NCBI GenBank assembly: GCA_963771435.1
Contig: CAVYTF010000003.1
Span: 124,001-188,000, forward strand
Direction of reading: 5' to 3'
From: CAVYTF01 sp963771435
GTDB taxonomy: Bacteria > Bacteroidota > Bacteroidia > Chitinophagales > Chitinophagaceae
Length of the DNA stretch: 64,000 nt
Below the pieces are notes generated by a model. The model saw only the letters and a program-made list of their open reading frames with translations, had not been told where the DNA came from and did not search any database. Positions 44,050-54,221 of this stretch are shown piece after piece. Each line of letters starts with the position of its first letter. Within the stretch, counting starts at the first letter, position 1. Position numbers and translations under genes: made by a program.

Positions 44050-46287
44050 TTAGAAAGGTATGCCCAGGTTAATATAAGGCAATATTTTTTTAGACTGGTC
44101 GCAATACATGGCGCTTATTTCCAGTGGGCCTAGAATAAAATTATACCCAAGTGTAAGGCTGTAACCAGTTAGAAAACTTTCCTGTGAAACGCTTTTATCA
44201 CTTCCAATAAAATTATAACACAGCCCATTTATTTTCCCAATAGCATAGAGATTATTATACAATTCATAACGGAGACCCAGCTGCAAAGCTGCTACACTGC
44301 TGGAATAGACTGTTGCTTCGTTCAGACCCGCAAAAGTGATCTGGTTGCGGAAATTATAATTTAGGCCGCCAATAAAATAATCATTGAGTATACTTTCCTT
44401 CTGATTGAAATTGATGCCAGCCTGTAATTGAGTAAAAAAAACAGTATGGCCCGATAATGATATGTAGTGCTCCGCATTTAATGTGGTGCGGATAAAATGG
44501 TGAAAACTATACCCAAGCGAATCAAGGTTTGTAATTTGCTGTCCTTCTTTATAATATGAAAGGTTGGGGTTTTGATTAAAAACATACCCTGCTTCTGCCT
44601 CTATCTTTGTTCCGTTTTTAGGATAGATTGCATTGCTCAGCGTATTTACTTTAAAAGAAACATAGGAATTTAAAAGGCTGGTGTTGCCATGTAGTTCAAA
44701 CACAGAAGTGATTTGGGGGCTGTAACCAAAGGCTTCGAAACGGGTGCCAATACCGAAAAAAATTTTCCTTTTAAGCGACCAGTTTGCGCAAACGTCGGTT
44801 TTAAAATAGCCCTGCCTGTATAAACCATCCTGGTCAAAATTATTGTATGTAGTAAATTGTATAGATTCAGCCTGAATGGCGGCACGCAATGAAAATATTT
44901 CAGACTTTCCCAAAAATTGCAGATGTTCAGCTTTGATTCGCATGTTTTCACCAATATTTATAGTAACCAGGCTCCGCGAATAAGGAGTTAAAAAATCTCT
45001 TGTTGTAATATTTCCTATGAGGCCAATGCCCAAAAAAGTATTGTAGCCTATGCCAAGTTTTGCAAATGTTAGCGGGTTTTCATCTACATCAAAAATAATC
45101 AGGCAAGTGCCATCAGATAAAGGTTGCAGCGAATAAACAATTTTATTATAATAGCGTGTGCCAAATGCATTTCTTATTTCAGATGACAATTGTTGGGCCG
45201 TGTACCAATAGTTGTTTTTAAACTGCATGCGATGGAGAAAAAAGGCGGCGTTTGTTTTAGAAAGCCCATTTATTTTGAATGCAGTAATTTTTACAGAATC
45301 TATATGTGGCAAGGTGTTTGGAGCAAAATGCTGAACGCCATATATTTCATCAAGTGAGTCTTTTAAGAACTTTAATTTTGGATAAATAGAATCACCAACC
45401 CTTATTCCCTCATTAGTGATCTCATCTGCAGAAGCAAAACTGCCCATGTTGTAATCATCAAGATGATGGCTTATGTAAAAGTTGCAAAGTTTTTTTTCTT
45501 TTTTTGTGTCTTCGTCATTTCTGAAAAAAGCAACCTGCAACAACACCTGGAAAACATTGTTTATTTTTTCTTTTGTGAGCAGCCCGTTTACTACGTCACT
45601 TCCTATTAAATAATCCGCTCCCATATTTTTTGCGTCGCTTACAGGAAAATTGCGCACAACACCACCATCTATAAATTTTCTTCCTTCATATTCAACGGCA
45701 GTAAACACAGAAGGGATGGCCATGCTTGAACGAAGTGCGGGAACAATTTCGCCGGAATCAAGAACAACTGCTTCTCCTGTTGACACATCGGTGGCTAAAC
45801 ATTTGAAAGCTTTTTGAAAATGTGTAAAATCTTTAATATTGTAAACAGGGAAGAAAAGTTCACTGAACTTGAGCCATAGTTCTTCCGATTCCAAAACACC
45901 GCTCGGCAGTTTAAAGCCATTGTTAACCCAGGGCAATTCCACAGCATATTTATCATATTCATCTTTTTCATCCATGCTCAAAGAACGAAGACATGCGGAA
46001 TTACTGAACAGTAGATCCCAATCAATTTTGCGTGTTATTTTTTCAATGGTATCCCCTGAATAGCCAACTGCATACATAGCACCCATAATAGCGCCCATGC
46101 TGGTTCCTGTAACATAATCCACTTTTATTTCTGCGGAATCAAGCGCCTTTAAAATACCAATATGCGCAAGCCCTTTCGCACCGCCACCACTGAGGGTCAA
46201 ACCAATTTTGGGGCGCTGTTTATCCTGCCCAAAGAGAGACCCAAAAAGTAAAAGGCAGGTAAGGAAAAGAGTTAAAAGGCGCATCAT
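44050..46287 (-). CDS. Patatin-like phospholipase with C-terminal outer-membrane barrel
   Basis: A 745-residue protein with a signal peptide (LLTLFLTCLLLFGSLFGQ). The patatin domain has the oxyanion loop LTLSGGGAKGLAHIGILKAL, the nucleophile GTSMG (VTGTSMGAIMGAM, near residue 62) and the catalytic DG[GA] as FIDGGVVRNFPVSDA. A POTRA-like segment and a BamA-type barrel (GLGYNTFLGIGLIG to the final INLGIPF) follow. This layout resembles PlpD/type Vd autotransporter-like lipases. Whether the patatin domain reaches the cell surface is unknown. Confidence 0.88.
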   Translation of the reverse strand: MMRLLTLFLTCLLLFGSLFGQDKQRPKIGLTLSGGGAKGLAHIGILKALDSAEIKVDYVTGTSMGAIMGAMYAVGYSGDTIEKITRKIDWDLLFSNSACLRSLSMDEKDEYDKYAVELPWVNNGFKLPSGVLESEELWLKFSELFFPVYNIKDFTHFQKAFKCLATDVSTGEAVVLDSGEIVPALRSSMAIPSVFTAVEYEGRKFIDGGVVRNFPVSDAKNMGADYLIGSDVVNGLLTKEKINNVFQVLLQVAFFRNDEDTKKEKKLCNFYISHHLDDYNMGSFASADEITNEGIRVGDSIYPKLKFLKDSLDEIYGVQHFAPNTLPHIDSVKITAFKINGLSKTNAAFFLHRMQFKNNYWYTAQQLSSEIRNAFGTRYYNKIVYSLQPLSDGTCLIIFDVDENPLTFAKLGIGYNTFLGIGLIGNITTRDFLTPYSRSLVTINIGENMRIKAEHLQFLGKSEIFSLRAAIQAESIQFTTYNNFDQDGLYRQGYFKTDVCANWSLKRKIFFGIGTRFEAFGYSPQITSVFELHGNTSLLNSYVSFKVNTLSNAIYPKNGTKIEAEAGYVFNQNPNLSYYKEGQQITNLDSLGYSFHHFIRTTLNAEHYISLSGHTVFFTQLQAGINFNQKESILNDYFIGGLNYNFRNQITFAGLNEATVYSSSVAALQLGLRYELYNNLYAIGKINGLCYNFIGSDKSVSQESFLTGYSLTLGYNFILGPLEISAMYCDQSKKILPYINLGIPF

Positions 46288-46361
46288 GAATTTCTCAATT
46301 ACAGTTCAAATTAAGGCTAAAATAAATAATGAACCTGCCAATGGTTTTGTAATATTGCCAG

Positions 46362-47636
46362 ATGGCTCAAACGATTGTAACAAATATCAGGCAATTGGTA
46401 AATGCGAGAGACAAAAATAGTTTATTACGTGGGAAGGAGCTTGCAGAATTGCCATTAATTGAAAATGCTTTTTTAATTATTGAGAATGGGTTGATAAAGG
46501 GATATGGCGAAATGTGGGATTTGAAAGGAAGAGATAATTTGCAATCTGCAATCGACAATCTGCAATCGGAAATCATTGATGCAAAAGGAGCTACCGTTTT
46601 ACCATGTTGGTGCGACAGCCACACCCATTTAGTATTTGCAGCCAGCCGGGAAGATGAGTTCGTTGATAAGATTAAAGGGTTAAGCTATACCGAAATAAAT
46701 GCAAAAGGGGGAGGCATCCTTAATTCTGCGAAGAAATTAAACGAGGCTGATGAAAGAGTTTTATACGAAATGGCTTTTGCACGATTAAAGGAATTGATAC
46801 AACTTGGTACAGGTGCTATCGAGATAAAGAGCGGCTATGGATTAAGTTTGGAAGGGGAATTAAAAATGCTCAGGGTTGTAAAAAAATTAAAGGAACATTC
46901 CCATATACCAATAAAAGCTACTTTTCTTGGCGCTCATGCCTACCCATTGGAATTTAAAAGCAACCATGAGGGTTATATCAGGTTGCTGACTGATAATATG
47001 CTGCCTATGATTGCTAAGGAAGGCTTAGCAGATTATATTGATGTGTTTTGCGAGAACGGTTTCTTTAATGTTGAGGAGACGAAGCGGATTTGTGAAGCAG
47101 GAAGACAATATGGGCTAAAGACAAAATTGCATGTAAATCAGCTTAACAGTATTGGTGGTGTTGAAGCAGGAATAAAATTAAATGCAGTTTCATTAGACCA
47201 TTTGGAGACAATGAATGGGGAGGAAATAAAAATGCTTGCTGCGTCAAATTCAATAGGCACCCTGCTTCCAACCGCTCCTTATTTTTTGCGGATGCCTTTT
47301 CAACCAGCAAGGGCGCTGATTGATGCAAGCTGCGCCATTGCGCTTGCAAGCGATTTCAACCCCGGTACTTCACCAAGCGGCAATATGAACACAGTTGTCT
47401 CAATGAGTTGTATTCAAATGAAAATGCTGCCGGAAGAGGCTATTAATGCTGCAACCACTAATGGCGCTTATGCTATGGAACTAGAAAGTGAAGTTGGAAG
47501 TATCACTGTTAACAAAAGGGCGAACCTTATTTTCACTAAACCAATTCCTTCCATTGCCTATTTACCATATGCTTTTGGGAATAATTTGATTGATAAAGTT
47601 ATGATTAACGGAAAAATTATTAAAAATAAAAAATAA
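46362..47636 (+). CDS. hutI: Imidazolonepropionase
   Basis: A 424-residue amidohydrolase opening the ring of 4-imidazolone-5-propionate to give formimino-glutamate in histidine catabolism. Metal motif CDSHTHLVFAASREDEF, GAIEIKSGYGLSLEGELKML, ATFLGAHAYP, LHVNQLNSIGG, and ALASDFNPGTSPSGNM are diagnostic. An in-frame insertion made of repeated CAATCTGCAATCGA-like words encodes NLQSAIDNLQSE (near residues 61-72). It starts a plus-strand run with ftcD and hutG. Confidence 0.92.
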   Translation: MAQTIVTNIRQLVNARDKNSLLRGKELAELPLIENAFLIIENGLIKGYGEMWDLKGRDNLQSAIDNLQSEIIDAKGATVLPCWCDSHTHLVFAASREDEFVDKIKGLSYTEINAKGGGILNSAKKLNEADERVLYEMAFARLKELIQLGTGAIEIKSGYGLSLEGELKMLRVVKKLKEHSHIPIKATFLGAHAYPLEFKSNHEGYIRLLTDNMLPMIAKEGLADYIDVFCENGFFNVEETKRICEAGRQYGLKTKLHVNQLNSIGGVEAGIKLNAVSLDHLETMNGEEIKMLAASNSIGTLLPTAPYFLRMPFQPARALIDASCAIALASDFNPGTSPSGNMNTVVSMSCIQMKMLPEEAINAATTNGAYAMELESEVGSITVNKRANLIFTKPIPSIAYLPYAFGNNLIDKVMINGKIIKNKK

Positions 47637-47651
47637 ATTTTAAATTGAACC

Positions 47652-49328
47652 ATGCAAAAACTAATCGAGTGCGTTCCCAATTTCAGTGAAGGAAATGATT
47701 TGATTATCATTAAGGAAATAACCGATGAAATTGAAAAAGTTGAAGGAGTAAAATTATTAAACGTCGACCCTGGGAAGGCAACCAATCGTACCGTAGTAAC
47801 TTTTGTAGGAACTCCCGAAGCAGTGGTAGAAGCAGCGTTTAAAACGATAAAAAAAGCTGGTGAACTGATTGACATGAGTAAGCATAAGGGCGAGCATCCG
47901 CGTATGGGAGCGACCGATGTTTGCCCCTTAATTCCAGTTGCAAATATTTCGATGGAAGAAACAGCGGCTTATGCACAGCAATTGGCAAAAAGAGTTGGAG
48001 GGGAATTGCAATTGCCTGTTTATTTATATGAAGCAGCACAAATCGATACATCCAGAAATAATTTATCTGCTATACGTGCTGGAGAATATGAAGGCTTCTT
48101 TAAAAAAATAAAACAGCCTGAATGGAAACCTGATTTTGGCCCCAGGGAATTTGATGCAAAACGAGGCGCAACAGTAATAGGTGCAAGAGACTTTTTAGTT
48201 GCTTACAATGTCAACCTCAATACAACTTCAGCCCGACGCGCAAATGCTATCGCTTTTGATGTGCGTGAGGTAGGTAGGGTAAAGAAAGAAAATAATAAAC
48301 CGGTTTTAGATGAAGACGGAACGCCAAAAGTTGTGCCTGGAAGCTTAAAAAGCGTAAAGGCAATTGGTTGGTATATTGAAGAATATGGCGTTGCACAAAT
48401 CTCAATGAACCTTACCAATATTAATATAACACCTGTGCACATTGCGTTTGATGAGGTTTGTAAGAAAGCAGAGGCAAGGGGGATTCGTGTTACAGGAAGT
48501 GAATTGGTTGGTTTAATTCCTCTAAAAGCAATGCTTGATGCCGGCAAATATTTTCTGAGAAAACAAAAGCGATCAAAAGGAGTTTCAGAAAAAGAGCTCA
48601 TCAGAATAGCGGTAAAATCGATGGGATTAGATGAATTGGGTAAGTTCAATCCTGAGGAAAGGATTATTGAATATCTGCTTGCTAATAAAACTGATAGCAA
48701 ATTAGTAGGCATGAGCTTAAATGATTTTGCAGATGAAACAGCAAGCGAAAGCTCTGCACCAGGAGGTGGTTCTGTTGCTGCTTATATTGGCTCACTTGGC
48801 GCTGCTCTTGCAACAATGGTTGCCAATCTTTCATCACATAAAAAAGGATGGGATGAACGTTGGGAAGAATTCAGCGATTGGGCTGAAAAAGGGCAATATT
48901 ATAAAGATGAACTTAGCAAGCTGGTTGATGCTGATACTAAGGCATTTAATCAAATTATGAATGCTTTTAGTTTATCAAAAGCTAATGATGATGAAAAAGT
49001 AATACGCGCGAAAGCCATACAGGAAGCAACAAAATATGCAATAGAAATTCCTTTTAAAGTTATGGAGGCATCCTTTGAAAGTATGGAAGTCATAAAAGCA
49101 ATGGCTGAAACTGGTAATCCCAATTCCGTTTCAGATGCTGGTGTGGCAGCATTATGTGCAAAAACCGCAATTATGGGCGCATTTATGAATGTACGAATTA
49201 ATGCAAAAGAATTTGTTGATAAGTCTTATGTTGCTGCTGTAGTTGCAAAAGGAAAAGAAATAGAAAATAAAACGATCGCCTTGGAAAATGAGATATTAAA
49301 AATTGTAAATGAAAAGATTGGACTTTGA
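47652..49328 (+). CDS. ftcD: Formimidoyltransferase-cyclodeaminase (bifunctional)
   Basis: A 558-residue fusion. Residues of about 1-325 are glutamate formimidoyltransferase (ECVPNFSEGNDLIIIKEI, NVDPGKATNRTVVTFVG, HKGEHPRMGATDVCPL, FGPREFDAKRGATVIGAR). The C-terminal part from about residue 365 is the cyclodeaminase (SESSAPGGGSVAAYIGSLGAA, ATKYAIEIPFKVMEASF, NSVSDAGVAALCAKTAI). It moves the formimino group to tetrahydrofolate and closes it to methenyl-THF. It lies 15 bases after hutI. Confidence 0.93.
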   Translation: MQKLIECVPNFSEGNDLIIIKEITDEIEKVEGVKLLNVDPGKATNRTVVTFVGTPEAVVEAAFKTIKKAGELIDMSKHKGEHPRMGATDVCPLIPVANISMEETAAYAQQLAKRVGGELQLPVYLYEAAQIDTSRNNLSAIRAGEYEGFFKKIKQPEWKPDFGPREFDAKRGATVIGARDFLVAYNVNLNTTSARRANAIAFDVREVGRVKKENNKPVLDEDGTPKVVPGSLKSVKAIGWYIEEYGVAQISMNLTNINITPVHIAFDEVCKKAEARGIRVTGSELVGLIPLKAMLDAGKYFLRKQKRSKGVSEKELIRIAVKSMGLDELGKFNPEERIIEYLLANKTDSKLVGMSLNDFADETASESSAPGGGSVAAYIGSLGAALATMVANLSSHKKGWDERWEEFSDWAEKGQYYKDELSKLVDADTKAFNQIMNAFSLSKANDDEKVIRAKAIQEATKYAIEIPFKVMEASFESMEVIKAMAETGNPNSVSDAGVAALCAKTAIMGAFMNVRINAKEFVDKSYVAAVVAKGKEIENKTIALENEILKIVNEKIGL

Positions 49329-49404
49329 TTTTTGTTATTTAATTTACTTTAGTATTTAAAAATATTTTTTAGCTTTAGCAGCCATCACTCAAATCATAAA
49401 AAAT

Positions 49405-50466
49405 TTGCCCATGCACCATTTGAAAATTTATAATAAGCAGGATGTGCTTTTGCTTACCGAATTAAGGAAGTTTGAAACTAAGATTGGTGAAAGAATGGTT
49501 GTACTTAATAATGCCCAAAACATTGAACAATCTTTGGCTGAATCCTCTGCTCAATTTGTAATAGTTGGTATTCCTGAGGATTTGGGCGTGAAAGCAAACT
49601 TAGGAAGAGGAGGCGCGGATACTGCGTGGATTCCTTTCCTTAAGTCTTTTCTTAACATCCAAAGCAATGATTTTTTTGAAGGAAGTGATATTTTGTTGCT
49701 TGGCCATTTCGATTTTTCAGACATAAGCGCTGTTATTGAAAACAATGCATTTAGCCATGATGAAAAAATTGAAGCATATAGACATGCTGTAAACACAGTT
49801 GATAATGAAGTGGAACATATTATAAAACTCATTACTCAGAATAAAAAAACGCCTGTTATTATTGGCGGTGGACAAAACAATGCTTACCCGTGCATTAAGG
49901 GGGCTGCAAAGGGTTTATACAATTCAGGAATGATACCGCTTGCACAAATTAACGCTATAAATCTTGATGCACATACTGATTTCAGGCCACTTGAAGGAAG
50001 GCATAGCGGGAATGGTTTCCGCTATGCAGATGAGGATGGCTACCTTGAAAAATACTGTATGCTGTGCCTGCATGAAAATCATTTGCCGCAAAATGTATGG
50101 CTTGACATTGTAAATGATCCATTTATTGACTGTATCACTTACGAAGATATTTTCCTGCATGAAAAGAGAACTTTCATAGAAGCGATTGCACATGCAACGA
50201 GCTTTACTGAAGATTCTTATTGCGGAATTGAACTTGATCTAGACAGCGTTGAATACACTCTTAGTAGCGCTACCTCGCCTGTTGGTATCTCTCCTTTGCA
50301 GGCACGCCAATATGTGCATTTTGCAGCAAGCGATTGCAAAACTGCTTACCTGCATATTAGTGAAGGAGCTACAGAACTTAAAGATGGAAGAAAAAATTAT
50401 GGTACTGGCAAACTAATCAGTTACCTGGTGAGCGATTTTATAAAGGTTTTGCAAATTAATTCTTAA
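49405..50466 (+). CDS. hutG: Formimidoylglutamase-like (arginase family)
   Basis: A 353-residue ureohydrolase-fold protein. Metal-binding motifs are VIIGGGQNNAYPCIKG, NLDAHTDFRPLEGRHSGNG and GIELDLDSVEYTLSSATSPVG. The GRHSGNGF segment is typical of HutG and other formimidoylglutamases in Bacteroidota. In the first motif Gln stands where the family usually has a Mn-binding His (GGGH). Activity is therefore less certain. It encodes a second route for formiminoglutamate beside FtcD. Confidence 0.8.
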   Translation: MPMHHLKIYNKQDVLLLTELRKFETKIGERMVVLNNAQNIEQSLAESSAQFVIVGIPEDLGVKANLGRGGADTAWIPFLKSFLNIQSNDFFEGSDILLLGHFDFSDISAVIENNAFSHDEKIEAYRHAVNTVDNEVEHIIKLITQNKKTPVIIGGGQNNAYPCIKGAAKGLYNSGMIPLAQINAINLDAHTDFRPLEGRHSGNGFRYADEDGYLEKYCMLCLHENHLPQNVWLDIVNDPFIDCITYEDIFLHEKRTFIEAIAHATSFTEDSYCGIELDLDSVEYTLSSATSPVGISPLQARQYVHFAASDCKTAYLHISEGATELKDGRKNYGTGKLISYLVSDFIKVLQINS

Positions 50467-50510
50467 CCTGTAAAGTGCAGCAAAACGATCGTTAATATAC
50501 TGTCGCAGAT

Positions 50511-51155
50511 ATGAACTTAACCATTACTCTTGCAATTGTTATTCTTACCTGTGTTATTTCTTTTACTGCTTTTTCAAACAGGAAAGTAATTGATGATTTG
50601 ATCTTTTACCCGCCTGCGATTTCGAACCAACATCAATGGTACCGATTTATTACCTGCGGTTTTATCCATGCAGATATTGGACACCTTGCGTTTAATATGT
50701 TTTCATTTTACCTGTTTGGAAATAATGTTGAAAGGGCCTTCGTAGAACTTTTCCCCGAACATGGTAAAATGCTTTATTTAGGTATGTATTTGTTTTCGTT
50801 GATAGTTTGTTTGCTGCCCACCTATTTTAAGAACATAGATAATTATGCATACAGAAGCCTTGGTGCGTCAGGTGCTGTCTCCGCTGTGGTTTTTGTCGGT
50901 ATACTATTGTTTCCCCTCACTAAAATCGGTTTACTTATTATTCCTGGCTTAGGCATCCCGGGTTTTATTTTTGGCCCAATATATTTAATTGCGTCAGCTT
51001 ATATGTCGAAGATTGGCAAAGATAATATTAACCATTCTGCGCATTTATGGGGTGCAATTTTTGGAATTGGATATGTAATTATTATTTGCCATTTTTTAAG
51101 CGGCTTTAATCCTGTTCAAAATTTCATAAATCAAGTCGAATCATTTTTCAGTTGA
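50511..51155 (+). CDS. Rhomboid-family intramembrane serine protease
   Basis: A 214-residue protein with about six membrane helices. The conserved HADIGHLAFNMFSFYLFGN, the catalytic-Ser motif RSLGASGAVSAVVF (near residue 126) and the catalytic His in NHSAHLWGAIFGIGYV (near residue 176) match the rhomboid family. It would cleave transmembrane substrates; the substrates are unknown. It converges on tilS with a 15-base overlap. Confidence 0.9.
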   Translation: MNLTITLAIVILTCVISFTAFSNRKVIDDLIFYPPAISNQHQWYRFITCGFIHADIGHLAFNMFSFYLFGNNVERAFVELFPEHGKMLYLGMYLFSLIVCLLPTYFKNIDNYAYRSLGASGAVSAVVFVGILLFPLTKIGLLIIPGLGIPGFIFGPIYLIASAYMSKIGKDNINHSAHLWGAIFGIGYVIIICHFLSGFNPVQNFINQVESFFS

Positions 51156-52524
51156 TTGGCTGAAGGTGATTTTCACAACACTTTTTGTTGAAGATGTGAT
51201 CTTAAAACGCTCATCAATCCTATAATTCATCACCCAAATTATTTTTTTGTTCATCTCCAATACCCATACTTTCTCTTTCTCTGTTTTAGATAATTTATTA
51301 TCAATAAAAAACTTGCTTAGCTTCTTTTTTTTCTTCATTCCTAGGGGATAGAAATAATCTCCTGTTTTCCACTTGCGCAGTAATAAGGGAAAGGAGATTT
51401 GTGCTGCATCAAGGGAAGCAATTGAATTTGTAGTGGGTGGTTTGTAGTTTGCAGTTTGCAGTGATTCGATACTTAGAAGGATATTGTCAAAATGAATTTT
51501 TTTATCGTTTTCTTCAATTAGAATATGCCGAGAAGTTTCTATTTGATTTGGTGAAATGATAAGCCAGTTACGGTTTTTGAGAATGGTGAAGTGTTCATTC
51601 TTTATGAAACTGCTGTTTTCTGCATCAAGCAGTTTTATAATCTCATCTGTTTGTGATGAATTAAAATGATATTCTTTAAATATCCCCCAAACAATTGTTT
51701 TTAAAGCTTCCTGCTTCTTGAGTTTGAGGATTGGGATATGAATTTCATTTCCTTTTTGTTCAAGTAATCTTTTTTTTATAAATGCAATAGCGTTTTCATA
51801 AATAAGATTTTCCTCATTAAAACGGGAGATATTGCGCAACATTGTTTCTTCAGAAAGGGGAAATCTTTCTCTCACCATCGGGATAAGCTGATGACGAAAG
51901 AAGTTGCGGGTGTATTTTTCGGAAGCGTTACTACTGTCTTCACGCCATTGCAAATTATTTTCTTTGGCATAAGCTGTAATTTCTTCTCTTCTTGTAAGCA
52001 ATAGCGGGCGGACGAATCTTTCTTTGTTTATCAAATAATTGAATACCTTTTAACCCCTGCAAACCCGTTCCTCGAAATAAATTGATCAGGAATGTTTCAA
52101 TATTATCATCAGCATGGTGAGCAGTAACGAGGTAGTTGCTTGTTGGCACATTACTCATAGCTGATAGCTCATGGCTCACAACTATCTCTCCAAACCATTG
52201 ATATCTTAAATCCCTTGCAGCTTCCTGTATAGAGATTTTAGTTTGTGCAGCATATTTTTCTGTATCGAACTCTTTTACGAAAAACTTCTTTTGATATTTT
52301 TCTGCAATAGATTTTACAAATAGCTCATCCTGCTTGCTTTCTTCTCCGCGGAGTTGAAAATTGCAATGTGCAATAGAAAAATTAAATCCTGCTTTAAAAG
52401 CTAAATCTGTAAGCACAATGCTGTCAATGCCGCCACTAACAGCCAACAATAGATGACAATTGACTGATGACAATTGCTCTAAATACTGTTTCCAGTTTGC
52501 AATAAACTTTTCTGCTAGATTCAT
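51141..52524 (-). pseudogene. tilS: tRNA(Ile)-lysidine synthase, frameshifted
   Basis: Two overlapping frames make one protein. The first holds the PP-loop (LLLAVSGGIDSIVLTDLAFK), HCNFQLRGEES and TAHHADDNIETFLINLFRGTG. The second resumes at ERFVRPLLLTRREEITAYA and ends with the C-terminal TilS domain (LLLRKWKTGDYFYPLG, KKKLSKFFIDNK). The frames meet at about 52022-52034; dropping one A of the AAAG run gives FDKQRRFVRPLLL. TilS makes lysidine at the wobble base of tRNA-Ile(CAU) and is normally essential, so an error in the sequence is likely. Three in-frame low-complexity words are inserted (LSSVNCH, SHELSAMS, LQTANYKPPTTNS). Confidence 0.85.
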
Positions 52525-52546
52525 TATGTGGGTTCTATTATAGACC

Positions 52547-54221
52547 TTACCCCTTCTTCACCTCCTTCGCCCAAGCATCTTTTAAAGTAACAGTGCGGTT
52601 GAAAATTAGTTTATCTTCTCTTGAGTCTTTATCAATACAAAAATATCCCTTACGTAAAAACTGGTAGCGATCACCGAACTTAGCTTCGGCTAAAGATGGC
52701 TCTGCATAAGCGTTGGCAACCGTATGCAATGAATCGGAGTTGATATAATTTTTAAAATCGCCCTCTGCACCATCCACATTTTCAACGGTAAATAATCTAT
52801 CGTATAACCGCAGTTCTGTATTAACTGCATGAGCACACTAACCCAATGCAATGTTCCTTTTACATTAATACTTGAAGTGTCTGCACCGCTTTTACTTTCA
52901 GGGAATGTAAGTGCATTTCAGTTCAGTAATATTCCCATGTTCATCTTTTACCACTTCATCGCATTTAATAATGTAAGCGCTTTTTAACCGCACCATCTGT
53001 ACCTGGGGCAAGCCGGAAGAATTTCTTCGGTGGCATTTCCATAAAATCTTCGCGTTCGATATAAAATTCTCTGCTGAAAGGAATTTCACGGTATGTTGAG
53101 GTTTCTGCTTCAGGATTGTTTTCGCTTGTGAGCATTTCTACTTTGTCTTCATCGTAGTTTGTTAATCATAATTTTTAGATGGATCGAACACTACCATTCT
53201 TCGTTGTGCAATTTTATTCAAATGTTCGCGTACACAAAATTCAAGCAAGCTCAACATCAGTCAATGTTATCGCTTTTTGCGATGCCTACTTTATCGCAAA
53301 ATTCTCTGATGCTTTCCGGTGTAAAACCCCTGTCGGCGCATAGCGGAGATGGTTGGCATACGCGGATCGTCCCAGCCGTCAACATATCTTTTCATTTACC
53401 AATTGCAGCAACTTTGCTTTTGCTCATAATGGTATAAGTAATATTGAGCCTTGCAAATTCATATTGATGTGATGGAAAAATTTCCAGCTTTTCAATAAAC
53501 CAATCGTACAAATCCCGGTGCGGCACAAACTCCAGCGTGCAAATGGAATGCGTAATATGCTCGATAGAATCGCTTTGTCCGTGCGCAAAATCATACATTG
53601 GGTAAATGCACCATTCATCGCCCGTGCGGTGATGGTGTGCATGTTTAATGCGGTACATGAGAGGGTCGCGCATGTGCATGTTGGTGGCAGCCATATCAAT
53701 TTTAGCGCGCAATACTTTTTCGCCATCTTTATATTTTCCGGCTTTCATTTCACGGAACAGCTGCAGGTTTTCTTCCACCGTCCTGCTGCGGTATTTGCTG
53801 TTCACGCCGGGTTCGGTTGGTGTGCCTTTTTCTTTTGCTATTTCTTCGCTCGTGCTGTCATCCACATAAGCAAGGCCTTGTCGATATCAACTTTATCGGC
53901 GAAGCCATATAATTGGTCGAAATAATCGGATGCATAGAGTTCATTTGCCCATTCAAAGCCAAGCCATCTTACATCTTGCTTTATACTTTCTACATATTCG
54001 GTTTCTTCGGTGGAAGGGTTGGTATCATCAAAGCGCAGGTTGGTTTTGCCACCGTATTTTATGGCCAGACCGAAGTTCAGGCAAATGCTGTTGGCATGGC
54101 CGATGTGCAAATAACCGTTCGGCTCGGGCGGGAAACGGGTGTGAATGGAGGTGTACTTGCCAGTTTTCAAATCTTCTTCAACAATTTCTTCAATAAAATT
54201 CAATGATTTTTCTTCACTCAT
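52547..54221 (-). pseudogene. glnS: Glutaminyl-tRNA synthetase, multiple frameshifts
   Basis: Starts at ATG 54221 (MSEEKSLNFIEEIVEEDLKT). The class I HIGH motif is in PPEPNGYLHIGHANSICLNF, and the KMSKS region reads TYTIMSKSK. Later parts are found in several frames: WDDPRMPTISAMRRQGF, ESIREFCDKVGIAKSDN, NNYDEDKVEMLTSENNPEAE, FFRLAPG, MVRLKSAYIIKCDEVV, and the end KDAWAKEVKKG. The total length (about 555 codons) is that of intact GlnRS. By eye about 8-10 one-base indels lie between 52830 and 53890. Conserved residues survive between them, which favours sequencing error over decay. Confidence 0.85.

Noticed and set aside
53513..54206. Plus-strand ORFs across glnS
   Set aside because: GlnRS motifs are clear on the minus strand even with frameshifts; plus frames have no recognisable domain.
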